From Hermodice carunculata (taxonomy: Eukaryota; Annelida; Polychaeta; Eunicida; Amphinomidae): DNA of 64,000 nucleotides. Positions within the stretch are counted from its first letter, which is position 1. Each line of letters starts with the position of its first letter. A program made the position numbers and the translations under genes. Shown one piece after another: positions 36,601 to 48,600 of this stretch. The notes under the pieces were generated by a model, which did no database searches, had not been told where the DNA came from, and saw only the letters and a list, made by a program, of their open reading frames with translations. The stretch is taken from assembly GCA_964020975.1 (NCBI GenBank), contig OZ026621.1, positions 94,734,111-94,798,110 of the forward strand, read 5' to 3'.

Positions 36601-39600
36601 TGCACTTTTACATACATATAAAGATGCTCTATGGTAAGTCTCAATATCTTGACTGCCTTCTTTTAAAAAATGGTCACATTGTCATGCATCATGGACACAT
36701 AATGAAGCCACACAAAATACTCTACTACTAATAGAAATGTTTAGTAATACGTTCTACTTAATTTCATACTATTTGTGCTAGAGTTTGATGCACTTAATTT
36801 AAATAAGTGAAAATAAATCAGAAAATTGAAGTGAAATTTACTGTTGGGATTGAGAGTCTGATGCATATAATTGGCAGTAATCTGTGGAGGAAGATGGTAT
36901 AAACAAATGATCTCTGTTTTCATATACAGTGGTACCTGCTCTAAAGACCACCTCCAATTTAAGACCGCATGTCTTTTTAAGACCACTCTTTCAAGACCCT
37001 CTGCTCTATTTACATGTTTTTTTTGTGAGAATTGGACAAGGCATGTCTTATCCCCAAAAAAGTAACAAAATTTATGAATCTTATGTCATGGAAAACATAT
37101 TAAGTAGATTTTCCTTTTTTTTTGGGGGGGGGGGGGTGTCATAACTTAATAAAAAAAAAAAAAAACCTGGAAACATTGATAAACACTTCACCCTATCCTG
37201 AAACTCTCAAGGCTGTGTGTGGAATTATATTAAACTTTAATTGGTCAACTTAGTAATAGTTGGTCCAAGAAATAAGCATGCAATTTTACAGTCAAACATA
37301 CCAAGCATAATTATACTTTAATTGATGCATCATGAACATTATAAAATCAATTTTGAGCATGCTAGGTCTGTCAAAAAGTTCGTGAATGTGTGTCAGCCAC
37401 ATATATACAGCAAGAGATTATCACAGGCAAGAATAACAAACCTCTTCGACTTCCCTCAGTCCCTTCAACATGAAGCCAAACTGACGAATGGTTGCTTCAA
37501 GAAACTTGGGCACAAGGCAAAAGCAAATATGCAGGGGAACTTGGAGCTTCAGCGCAACTCTCTGTGCATACAGCAATGCCCAGTTATCTGGAAAAAAAAT
37601 ATTCATCTTTTTTCCAACGCACAATATTCTTACAAAGTACAAGCAAATTACATATAAAAAAACACACACACATTCAAAGTATCACAATAGTCCTTAATAT
37701 TTACTTCATCTGTATTTTTCAAGAAAACTGGCAGTTCTTTATACTATGCAATTTATTTTCATGAAAGAACTGGTCATCCACTGTTACAATAAAATGTCTT
37801 CACATATCAACTGAGAGTATTAGACATACAGTTTCAAGACTATTGCATGAGGATTTCATAAAGATGATTCATCACTGTCTAAAGCCTCTGCAGACTCAGC
37901 CACCAAATGTCCTCGGAAACTATGCAAGCAAAGCTATTGACTAATCATCGACATGATTCTTTATCAACCAAGAACTAAAATTTTGCTGATGTATCATGAT
38001 CAGGTGACCACCACAAAGAAATCATTTCCATGTTTTCCACATATTTTGGTCTGTATCTTCTGTAATAGAAGACATTCATTTTTAACTGCGATCCTGTTCA
38101 CTTCCTGTGTTGGCGGGGCAACAGGTTGATGCTTCCACCATGATCAGGGCAGATTTGTACCATATACTACATAAACATCCACAAAAAGCACCTTTTCAAC
38201 CAAAAGAGAACCCATTTCTAATCAATTTATGTATCCTTTATGTTTCAAACATATGATAATACATTTTCTTCAGATTATTCTGTGTTTGTATTGTTTATTT
38301 TATTGAGAACATACTTTTAACCATGCTAAATACATGGATCTGCCCTGATGCAGGTGGCTCCCTCTTGCGCTCAATAGGTGTTAGAGTAGGACCGCATTTA
38401 AATATGAATACATCCTATTCTGTAGGTGATGCCCCAAATTATGGCAGGTTTTCATCTTTAAGCCTCATCAATATATTACCAAGTTTTGTCATGATTCATG
38501 GAAAAGTTTTAAACATATTTTGGTCTTGATCTTCCATTATACTGACATGGCACCATCAATTCTTGATGCATTTTCAGAACTCAGGACTCAGAACATTTTT
38601 TATTTGACTTACAAAAACAACAAAATTCACAATGATAATGTGTGTACACCAACATGTACAAAATACAGTGGTTAACTATTAAAGGAAATGGCAACCCAGC
38701 CTTTCAACATTCTATTATTTCATTGCAGCATGGATATTATACTAAGAACTAATTTTGTATAACTATAGGCAATCACGTTTTGTATCTTAAATCGAGCTGA
38801 AGATGTCCTAAGGCAATAAAATTTAGTTAACCCTTAAAGTGCTGATTTAAGATTGAGTGCAAAGTGTCCCAAGGAAAGCTGTTGACGAAGACTACTTTTT
38901 GCTTCAGACAAGGCTTGCTGGTATTTGAATGAAAGGTATCTTCATGAGGAATTTGACTCTTTAAACCATTATATGTTTAATGGTAATGAGAAAGCAACTA
39001 TAGCAATGATTAGCACTTTAAGGGTTAAGTCCATCATTGTTGCTGAATTCATATCAGACAATGCGAGACATCGTGTACAAGTGACACAGGCTATCCACTT
39101 CATTTCCCTTCGCCGAACTGTCAAAACAATGACAGCACTCTATTGACTTGGGGGGTCTCGGTAAAGAAAAAAAAGTAACTGAGATATGTCCACTGAAAAA
39201 CAAGAAGCAATGAGAAAAAATGCCGGAGTGTCAGGCATTTGGCTGCATTAATAAAGCTGGTGAGGGTGATACTAAAGGGAAACTTTTTTTTCAAATTCAG
39301 AAAGCAAGAGAAAACCCAAGAAAACGGGAACTGGCCATGAAATGGCTACACAATACTGACACAGGGCAAACGGCTGAAAAGTTCAACTTCCACAGAAAAG
39401 TTGTTTGTGAGGATAATTCCATGGGGATGAATTTGTCGATGACATTCAGAACCAAGTAATATTATGGGACTAACAGAGTGGAAACTTCTGAAAAAGGATG
39501 CCATACTAACTGTCTCTGTCCACAGATATGCCATCTGAGATGACCATCACAGGTCAGTGAGAGTGTTGGTATGTGTGGAGAGTGCTCCCGAAAGATGGAA

Positions 39601-42600
39601 GAGCAGGAGGTTCTAATTCAGAATATTCCGGCTCCGACATATTGCCATCGAAACCTAATATCTCATGTTCTTCCATTCGTTCAAATAATCCAAGTGTGAT
39701 CAATGATCAATAAAGCTTCGCATTCCTGTCGCACTGTAAACAGTCTTTTTCACATCTCCCCGTCCAGAGAGCATTTAATTTTAGGCCACTTGAGGTGCTG
39801 ACACTAGCAGCAGCACCTTGACTAAAATCTCTATGTCTGGACTGCTGAAAATTTATTCTTATTTTGTCTAAATAGATAATGCTATCGATGTCAGAATTTA
39901 ATGAAATATTGAAGTATGATACAAACAAACAAAAAAAAAAGAACAGTCTGAATGAATTAGTGAAGTTTGGAAATGTTGGGCTGCCTTATCCTGAACTAAA
40001 TGTATAGTACTGTGATTAAGGTGGAAGGTCTGAAGCCGGCAACTTTGGATAACCTCTAATCACTTTTTCATATTTTGGGATAGTCTGATACTTAAACTAC
40101 ATGCTCCCAAAAACTCAGATGTGATAATTGATGTCAAAACTTTTGTTTACAATGAAAAGTCTAAACAGTGCCGGGCACAGGGCTTTGTTTGCATGGGCAT
40201 GATAATGAACCATGTTATTGTTTGCAAGGTCATTAGTCCATGACCGCTGGAAACCAATTGAGCTATTGACAAGGGTCACTCACACGAAACCATTAGCCAT
40301 GGAGAGAAGACTGGGCCAGTTCAGACTAACTACTACCATTGTTCTGATTACTTTGAAATTCTCTATTGATGTATAAACAAATTAGTACAATCCACTTCCT
40401 GGTCCCCAAATATGGAAAGCCGCATGTGAACCCACACCCAAACAAGCCAAGTGTGGTGTTCCCAAGTTAAAAAAATTGAGATTTAAGCCACAAAATATAC
40501 TTTTGTTTAATGACAACATCACAGAGGTAAAGCTACAAGTTTATTTCACATAATAATTAAAACACAGGACAGAATAAATGAGTATGTGTCATATTACAGC
40601 CATAAATGGGTAAGAATTAGCAACTTTTTCTTTCAATGCGATTTTCTCGGAACTGTTTTTTGCTCAACCTCTGCAATTTGTATCTCACCTCACAAACGTA
40701 CAAATTGCCCTATCATATTAAAATCAACGAACATTAAAAGAAAAATATCATATCCAAGAATAGCTCCCAGGATTTTTTTTTCTGACAACCCCTTCTGTGA
40801 CTTTTGGAGCAATTTATAGAAGGAAAGTGAACAACCTGTCAGGACTAAATTTAGAATTTTATAACTTTTTATTTATGCTATTTCAGGGCCAACCATTGAA
40901 TTTAATCCTGGACATGGATATATATTTTTAATTTTTTCTGATTTCAACTGGAAAAAAAACAATTTTGTGTGACTTCTGCACAAAAAATGTGAAAATCTTA
41001 CCAAGTCAGAAAGAATGTTCTAAAATCTCAAAATATTTCAATACCGCAAAAAAACTCTATGGATACAAATCTATGGATATGTAGTAATCAGAAAATATAT
41101 AGGTTTAATGTACTGGTGAAAAAATTAAATGGGTAACTGCTATCCAAAGTTGCCAGCCTCACTGCGCACTAGCTTCACAGCTTCCACCTTAACTCAGGAT
41201 GATGCCAACTTGGGATACAAAAACCCTCCAATTTTTTGCCTGATCAACATTCCTACCAAGTTTCATGATGATTAATGAAAAACTCTTCAAAAACAAAAAA
41301 AAAATAAGAGACCCATGACCCTAATGCTTTGCTGACTACCATCACCAAAAAATCACTTCCTGAAAAGTGTTCATTACATGACCTCGAAAAATTAATTAAG
41401 GTCATCCAAATTATGCAATACCAAAATTCCACGATACATATTCATGGTACATTGGCATCATTTCACTTATTCCTTATCAAAATAGTGAACTAAATGTCCT
41501 TTTCTTAAGTGCTTAATGACCTTGAAAAATAGGTCAAGGTCACACAATCATTGGGTCATGGTGACACCAAAATTATGTCACTAAGCAGAGTTTTATATAC
41601 AATGTGATTAAGTGCAGTTTTGAACTGGAGGCTCAATTCTCTTTGCCATTCATGTCCATACTACACCCTACCATTACAAGATCACCTCTTTCAACTTACT
41701 AGGTCTGGTGACCTCACATTAGGGGTCAAGATCACTGATATCACATAACATTAGCACTTGACATGATCTATATATCCTGTAAAGTTGGCATGTCTAATTC
41801 AATTATTTTGTAAAATGTGGAATTTTGTATCTTTCATGACATTTTAACTCGTAATTTCCAACACACTATATATAGGTGGTGCACTAGATTCAGAGCCAAC
41901 TGAGATTTTGACCTCTTCTACAATCTGAATTTGAAAAAAGATCCACAAAACAAGGATGCTGGAATGGCCACAAGATTTTACAATTTCGACCTGTCTATTG
42001 ATTACATGATACTATAGGTGGTGCCTCCAACATTGACATCTACATGAACTTCATACACTTCATAAAATATATGGGCCCAACTAAAAAACTGTAGTGTGCA
42101 GAGCATTCACAAGGTGACCCCTATATTCAACCTTGCCATTCGACTTTCACTTTTAACTCAGATCCAAAAAAAATTATGTTCAAAATGTACGCCAAGCATC
42201 CATCATTGCATACTTGGTCTGTTTGTTCAAATCCTGTAATTGCTTTTTGAGTTATTGAAGAACTAGGCATACCTTCAATGCAAACATTGACTGAAAGGTC
42301 CACCACTTGCTCAAATTACATCATGGTGACACCAAAATCTAATCAGTTCATCTTGCCAGCTAAGTTAAGCATATTGCCAAATATGAGGAAAATACATGGA
42401 GGCATTCTGTAGATATTGTGGTAACAAAAATGTGGACATCCAGATGGACATCCAGACGGACAAACCGAAAACAGAAAAGGTTCCCTCATGGTGGGGGGGG
42501 GGGGGGGAGACCCTTAAAATCAATAAACCTACACAAGCACCACGATCAATAACCATTGGGTCATGGTCACCCCCACAAAATAGGTCATTATGTACAATTT

Positions 42601-45600
42601 AATCAAGTGCAATTTTATTCTGAAGGCTCAATTCTCTTTGCCATTGATGTCCAAGCTACACCCTTCTATTAAACAAGAGGACTGTGTGAACAGCCCATGC
42701 TCAGCTGACCTAGACATTCATCACACTTGTGGCTCTGTAAACTTGGGATAGGATCAAGGTCACCCATGTACTGATGAAGTCTCACCTTTATGGAAGAACA
42801 CAAACATGTACAACAGCATGGTCCCAGTTCAAATAGTTCTCAAGTTATTGTGAAGTGTAAAATTCATGTATGTTGCACTGTGATCCAAGAAATGAGGTCA
42901 AGGCCACTCATGTACTGTCTTAGTGTGACCTTCATAGAGAAACATTAACATGTGCAACATCTAGGTCCTACCTCAAAACATATCTCAAGTTATCAAGTGA
43001 CCAGTACATTTCATGTCAGCTGACCCGTGATCTTGGGAATGAGGTCAAGGTCCAAAATTCACTGGAGCATGACCACTTGCACAAAATAGGAAGACACTTA
43101 CAAAAATTACATCTCTGGAATATCACAATTTGATATAATCTGGTAGAAACCCACCTGAGGTACATTGCCACCAAGTTTGAAGTCAATCTGGGGGACAATT
43201 TTAGAGAGGAAGTCCAAAATGTGAATTAGCATTAGAATGCCCATTGACTTGCATATAGTAATCAATAGGAAAGGTGCACTTACCAATGAGTACCCAAATT
43301 TTTTAAAAATCATTAAAAATCAGGTATCCACAGCAGTGCCACCTAGTGTACAACTTTGTTTGACCCTTCCACAACAATCACATAAACCAAATGTCCACTT
43401 AATAGGAGTGACGCTTCTGGAGAAGTCAAAAATAGCAATAAAACACACATACACAAACAAGAGGGCTGTGTGAACAGCCCGTGCCTCAGCTGCATGATCT
43501 TGACATGCATCACACTTGCAGCTCTATGAACTTGGGAAAGGATCAAGGACACCATGTTCTGAGTAAGTCTGACCTTTAAAGAAGAACACTTACATGTGCA
43601 ACATCAAAGTTCAAGTAGTTCTCAAGTTATAATGAAGAGTAAAATTCATGTATGTTGTACTGTGACCCCACAAACAAGGTCAAGGTCATTCATGTACTGT
43701 CTCAGCATGACCTTCATACAGAATAATTAACATGTGTAGCTAACTCAAAACAGATCTCAAGTTATCAAGTAAACAGTAAATTTTGTGTCAGTTGTCCTCT
43801 GAATTAGCATTAGAATGCCCATTGACTTACATAGTAATCAATAGGAAAGCTGCATTGAACAATAAGTACCCGAACTGAAAATCCTTAAAAATCAGGAATC
43901 CAAAGCAGTGCCACCTAGTAAACAACTGTTTGACCCTTCCACAACAACATATCCATTACATCTCAGCTTAATCTGAGGGACGGTTCTGAGCACAAGGGAA
44001 AAATCGCAAAACCATACAAAAAAATTCATAAAAAAATTGCAGCGCCACCTGGTGAACAAATTGGGAACTAGGTGTCCCCGGGAGTGTCTATGTACGATAT
44101 CAAAGCAATTGGGTGAGCGGTTTCAGAGGAGAAGAATTTTTAAGGTTCCCCCAAAAAGAACAAAAAAATTCATAAAAAATCCAAAAATCAATAGAGCATG
44201 ACCACTTGAACACACTTGGTAGAGATCCACCCAAGGCACATCCCCACCAAGTTTGAAGTAAATCTGGTCAATATTATTAAAGTTATGACCATTACAAGAA
44301 ATTCCCATGTTAAACTTTCCTATTAAAACTTTTGTAGAGATTTTTGGGAAAAAAATCATAAAAAAATCCAAATTCATTGGAACATGACCATTGCAACAAA
44401 CCTGGTAGACACCCACCCAAGGTACATTGCCACCAAGTTTGAAGTAAATCTGGATGACGGTTTTGGAGAAGAAGTCAAAAATGTGAATTAGCATTAGAAT
44501 GCCCATTGACTTCCATAGTAATCAATAGGAAAGCTGCATTGACCGACAAGTACCCGAATTGAAAAAATCGTTAAAAATCTGGATGCCGCAGCATTCCCAC
44601 ATAGTGAACAACTTTGTTTGACCCTTCTACAAGGAACGTATCTACTATGTTTCAGCTTAATCTGAGTGACGGTTCTGGAGAAGAAGTCCAAAATAGCTTT
44701 AACACACAAAAATTCATAAAAAATTAGGAAAAAATTGCAGCGCCACCTGGTGAACAAATTAAGAACTAGGCGTCCAAGGGAGTGTTCCTGTGTGATATCA
44801 AAGTAATTGGGTGAGTGGTTTCGGAGAAGAAGATTTTTTAAGATTTACCCAAAAAAGAACAAAAAAATTCATTAAAAATCCAAAAATTACTGTACCGTGA
44901 CCATTTGTACAAACTTGGTAGAGACCCACCCAAGGCACATCTCCACCAAGTTTGAAGTAAATCTGGCTGACGGTTTTTGAGAAGAAGTCGAAAATGTGAA
45001 TTGTGGACGACGGACGGAGGGACGACGGACGGACGGACGACGGACGACAGACCCTCAAAAAACCTCAGCTGAGGTAAAAAGAATAAAACTGCAGCACCAC
45101 CTGGTGAACAAATTAAGATCCAGGAGTCCTCAGGAGTTCCTGTGTGATATCAAAGCAATTGGGTGAGCGGTTTCAGAGAAGATTTTTTAAGATTTGCCCC
45201 CCCCCCCCCCCAAAAAACCAAAAACAAAAAAAACCCCAGAAGAATCATTAAAAAAAAAATCCAAAAATCAATGGAGCATAACTATTTGAACAAATCTGAT
45301 AGATACCCAGCCAAGGTACATAGGCACCTAGTTTCAAGTCAAATCTGGATGACAGTTTCGCAGAAGTCAAAAATGTGAATTTGCATTAGAATACCCATTG
45401 ACTTGCACAGTGATCAATAGGAAAGGTGCACTAACCGATAAGTAACCGAATTGAAAAAAAAAAAAACAGGAATCCACAGCATTGTCACCAATTGAACAAC
45501 TTTGTTTGACCCTTCCACAAGGAACTTATCCACAATGTTTCAGCTTAATCTGAGTGATGGTTCTGGAGAAAAAGTCAAAAACAGCAAAAACACACACACA

Positions 45601-48600
45601 CAAAAATAAGAAAAAACTTGCAGCTCCACCTGGTGAACAAATTAAAAACTATGAGTTCCTAGGAGTGTTCCTGTGTGATATCAAAGTAATTGGGTGAGTG
45701 GTTTTGGAGAAAGAAGATTTTTGAAGATTTACCCCAAAAGAGAACCAAAAACAAATCATAAAAAATCCAAATATCACTGCAGCATGATTATTTGAACACA
45801 CTTGTAGAAACCCACCCAAGGCACAACACTAGCAAATTTAAAGTGGATCTAGCTGACAGGTTTTGAGAAGAAGTCCAAAATGTGAATTGCTGACAGACAG
45901 TGAATGTCTCTAGTATGATACACTTATGTAGAAAAACATGAGCCATATTCATAAATATCAAACCCAACAATGACAGCAAAGAGATTCCAGAGTTACCAAA
46001 GCATTAACATTCATCTTCCAATACCAATTTGAAGAAACACTTTCAGTCCTAACTTGAAACAGGCTGTCACCCACAAAAGGCAACTAGTGGTTTTAAACCG
46101 GTCCTCTCAACCTTTGAAATATTCTTCATTAAATACAGACTATAGTGTTTCCAATATGTATAGGCCCAACACTTCAAAATCCAAATTTCAATACTTCTCT
46201 AATAAATAAAAAGAAAATTGGTAGGCCTATCACTATTTTGGTAATTCTGACTAGTTTGTCAGCCGAGTTTATAGCAAAAGTAGAAAGCAGGCCTATATCA
46301 TTTTTGTGATATCTATGAATCTGGAACATTATCTAATTAATAAGTTACGTGAATTGAATCACTGTTATCATGGTTATAGAGTAAACAGACGGAGACCCAT
46401 GGGATAAGCTTAGCTGACTGACAAATCAGCTGAGCTCAAAATTACCTCTTTCAAATTTACAGGCCTGGTGACATCACAAAAAAAAGTCAAGGTCACTGAT
46501 ATTATATAACATTCTAGCACTGGACATGGTCAAAATATCCTATAAATTTGGCAAGTCTAATCAATATACTTTTCAAGACATGGAATTTTATATCTCGAAA
46601 AAGAAAACAAAACATTTTGGATCATAATTTGCGTCAAATTATAGGTGGGACTACTAGTATCACTAGCAACTTAGACTTTGACCTCTCCTACAATCCCACT
46701 AAATTTGGTGATGATATTCCAAAAATTAAAGATGCTAGAGCGTTCTTAAGATTTTCACATTTTGACCCCTATATTAGATAATACCGAGGTGGCCCCATGA
46801 AAGGGACCTAGATTTTCACACATGCTACAAGTCCTGAAAGTTATATTGGGTTAACTTGAAAACGGTTTAGGGCATCCCACTTACCAGCAAAAGTTTGCGG
46901 ACAAACGGACCAATAGACAGATGTGAGCAGTCAGCAGAGCTAAAAACTATAACAAAAATAAAAACACAAATCCCCTCCATGCAATTTATGCTCACAAAAG
47001 GCCCTCTAGCAATACTTTTGCAGGATAAGTGATGGATTGTATAAGCTCTTAGACTTTACATCAGCAGAGCAGAAAAAAAAGGAGACAAGACAACCTTTAT
47101 AGGATCAGATATACATTGTATGCTGTTAATTTTCTACAGGAAACAGTTGGATGGGGACACTGTCTGGCATTATGTTTGTCAGAGATAAGTCAGATAGAAC
47201 CATTGCATATTCAATGAGAAGCCAAGCCATACCACTGACAGCTCTCAGTAAGGAGGAGCTGCAATACAAGACTTACGAACTCATAGTTCCTGCTTCTACC
47301 ACCAGGATTGCACAACGGGACAAGCGGGATATATCTAATATTTTGGAAATACAGAAAACTGATTAAAGGCATATGGAAATTTTTCTTGTATATGGCTCAA
47401 GAAGTACAACAAGAATACCAGTTTGGCATTTGCGAACTTGATTTTTGATCATATGGCCTGTCTGTGACAGTGATGCCACCCACACGTCCCCTGTGATTGC
47501 CAGGCGTAAAACCAGTACTTTGTGGCAGGAAATTAATATGCCTACTGCGTATTATGCCATGTTACCACCGTTACCTGTACATGTATGGAGGCGAGACTAT
47601 TTTGCAATTGGATGTTCAGCAGCTCCCTGGCCATTTGATGAGGTAAATGCTTAGGGCTTTTTTTTCTTTCTTTTTTAATTTGGTCACAGAAATGAGTAAA
47701 TCAACATTAGTCTCCACATGGAGCCAATAAATTATTTTTTTCAAAACATTTTGCTTTCCTTTTTCAATTTGGCTATTGACTTTAAGAGTCTAGACTTGAC
47801 CTGGACAAGTAAAATTATCTGCCAAGACACATAAATATTTCAATTGTATAAAATGAATATACCTCGATTCTCAAAAAAAAGCACAAAAAAAAAGAAAAAC
47901 AAACAAACAAACAAAAAAAGACCATCAATGGAAGTGTACCTTGCACTCTCTGGTCTCTTGACATCCAGTACATAATGCCCTTACTGTCTGAAGCAAATTT
48001 GAATTTTTTGGACAGCATCTTCACGCGGGTCTCATCAAAGTCAAACTCTGCCACTGACTTCGCACAAGTTAAGCGACATTCTTGGATTTCCTGCATGAAG
48101 TCACTGGATGCCACCTTGTCAGCCTGTTGACAATAAACATAATCCTTATGTACATGTTGACAATAAACACAATCCTTATGTACATGTTGACAATAAACAC
48201 AATCCTTATGTACATGTTGACAATAAACACAATCCTTATGTACATGTTGACAATAAACACAATCCTTATGTACATGTTGACAATAAACACAATCCTTATG
48301 TACATGTTGACAATAAACACAATCCTTATATACATGTTGACGACATTCTCACCAGCTACAAGAGCATGTACCACATTCTTCCCAATAAGGGCCCTTTGCT
48401 CTAACAATGACACCCTCCCCATCCCCCTTCCAATCTAAATGATCAACAGTCAGGACAAAAACTTCTACATATAATGATCTTATGGACAGTGTTTTATTTG
48501 TAATGTTCAGAGTAGCCTTCTTTTTCAATTGAAGGCTTGTGACAGTGGCATTTTGTAAGTGTCTTGCATGTTTATAGGGAGGAGTACATTATATTTTTCA

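Larger units (their letters stand above)
41303..46941. mobile_element. Outer level of a three-level Helentron-like nest
   Basis: Left end aataagagacccatgaccct, then gctttgctgac. Right end cagtcagcagagct. Its interior resumes after an insertion (42672-46435): left ...tacacccttctatta, right caaaattacctctttcaaat. Relatives at 17.1 and 41.65 kb show the undivided phrase (cattacaaaatcgcctcttt). No coding sequence. Confidence 0.65.

Noticed and set aside
42765-42790. Second hammerhead-like string ctgatgaagtctcacc
   Set aside because: No CGAAAC box or stem II follows; a chance match to CTGATGA.
47151-47654. Plus-strand gene with two open stretches
   Set aside because: No recognisable domain, no consistent splice pattern and no repeat support. 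Left unassigned.
48082-48438. Long open frames with ten-residue repeats on both strands
   Set aside because: They are a 30-bp minisatellite; a period divisible by 3 with no stop keeps several frames open. It is intronic and abuts the photolyase exon 2 acceptor.
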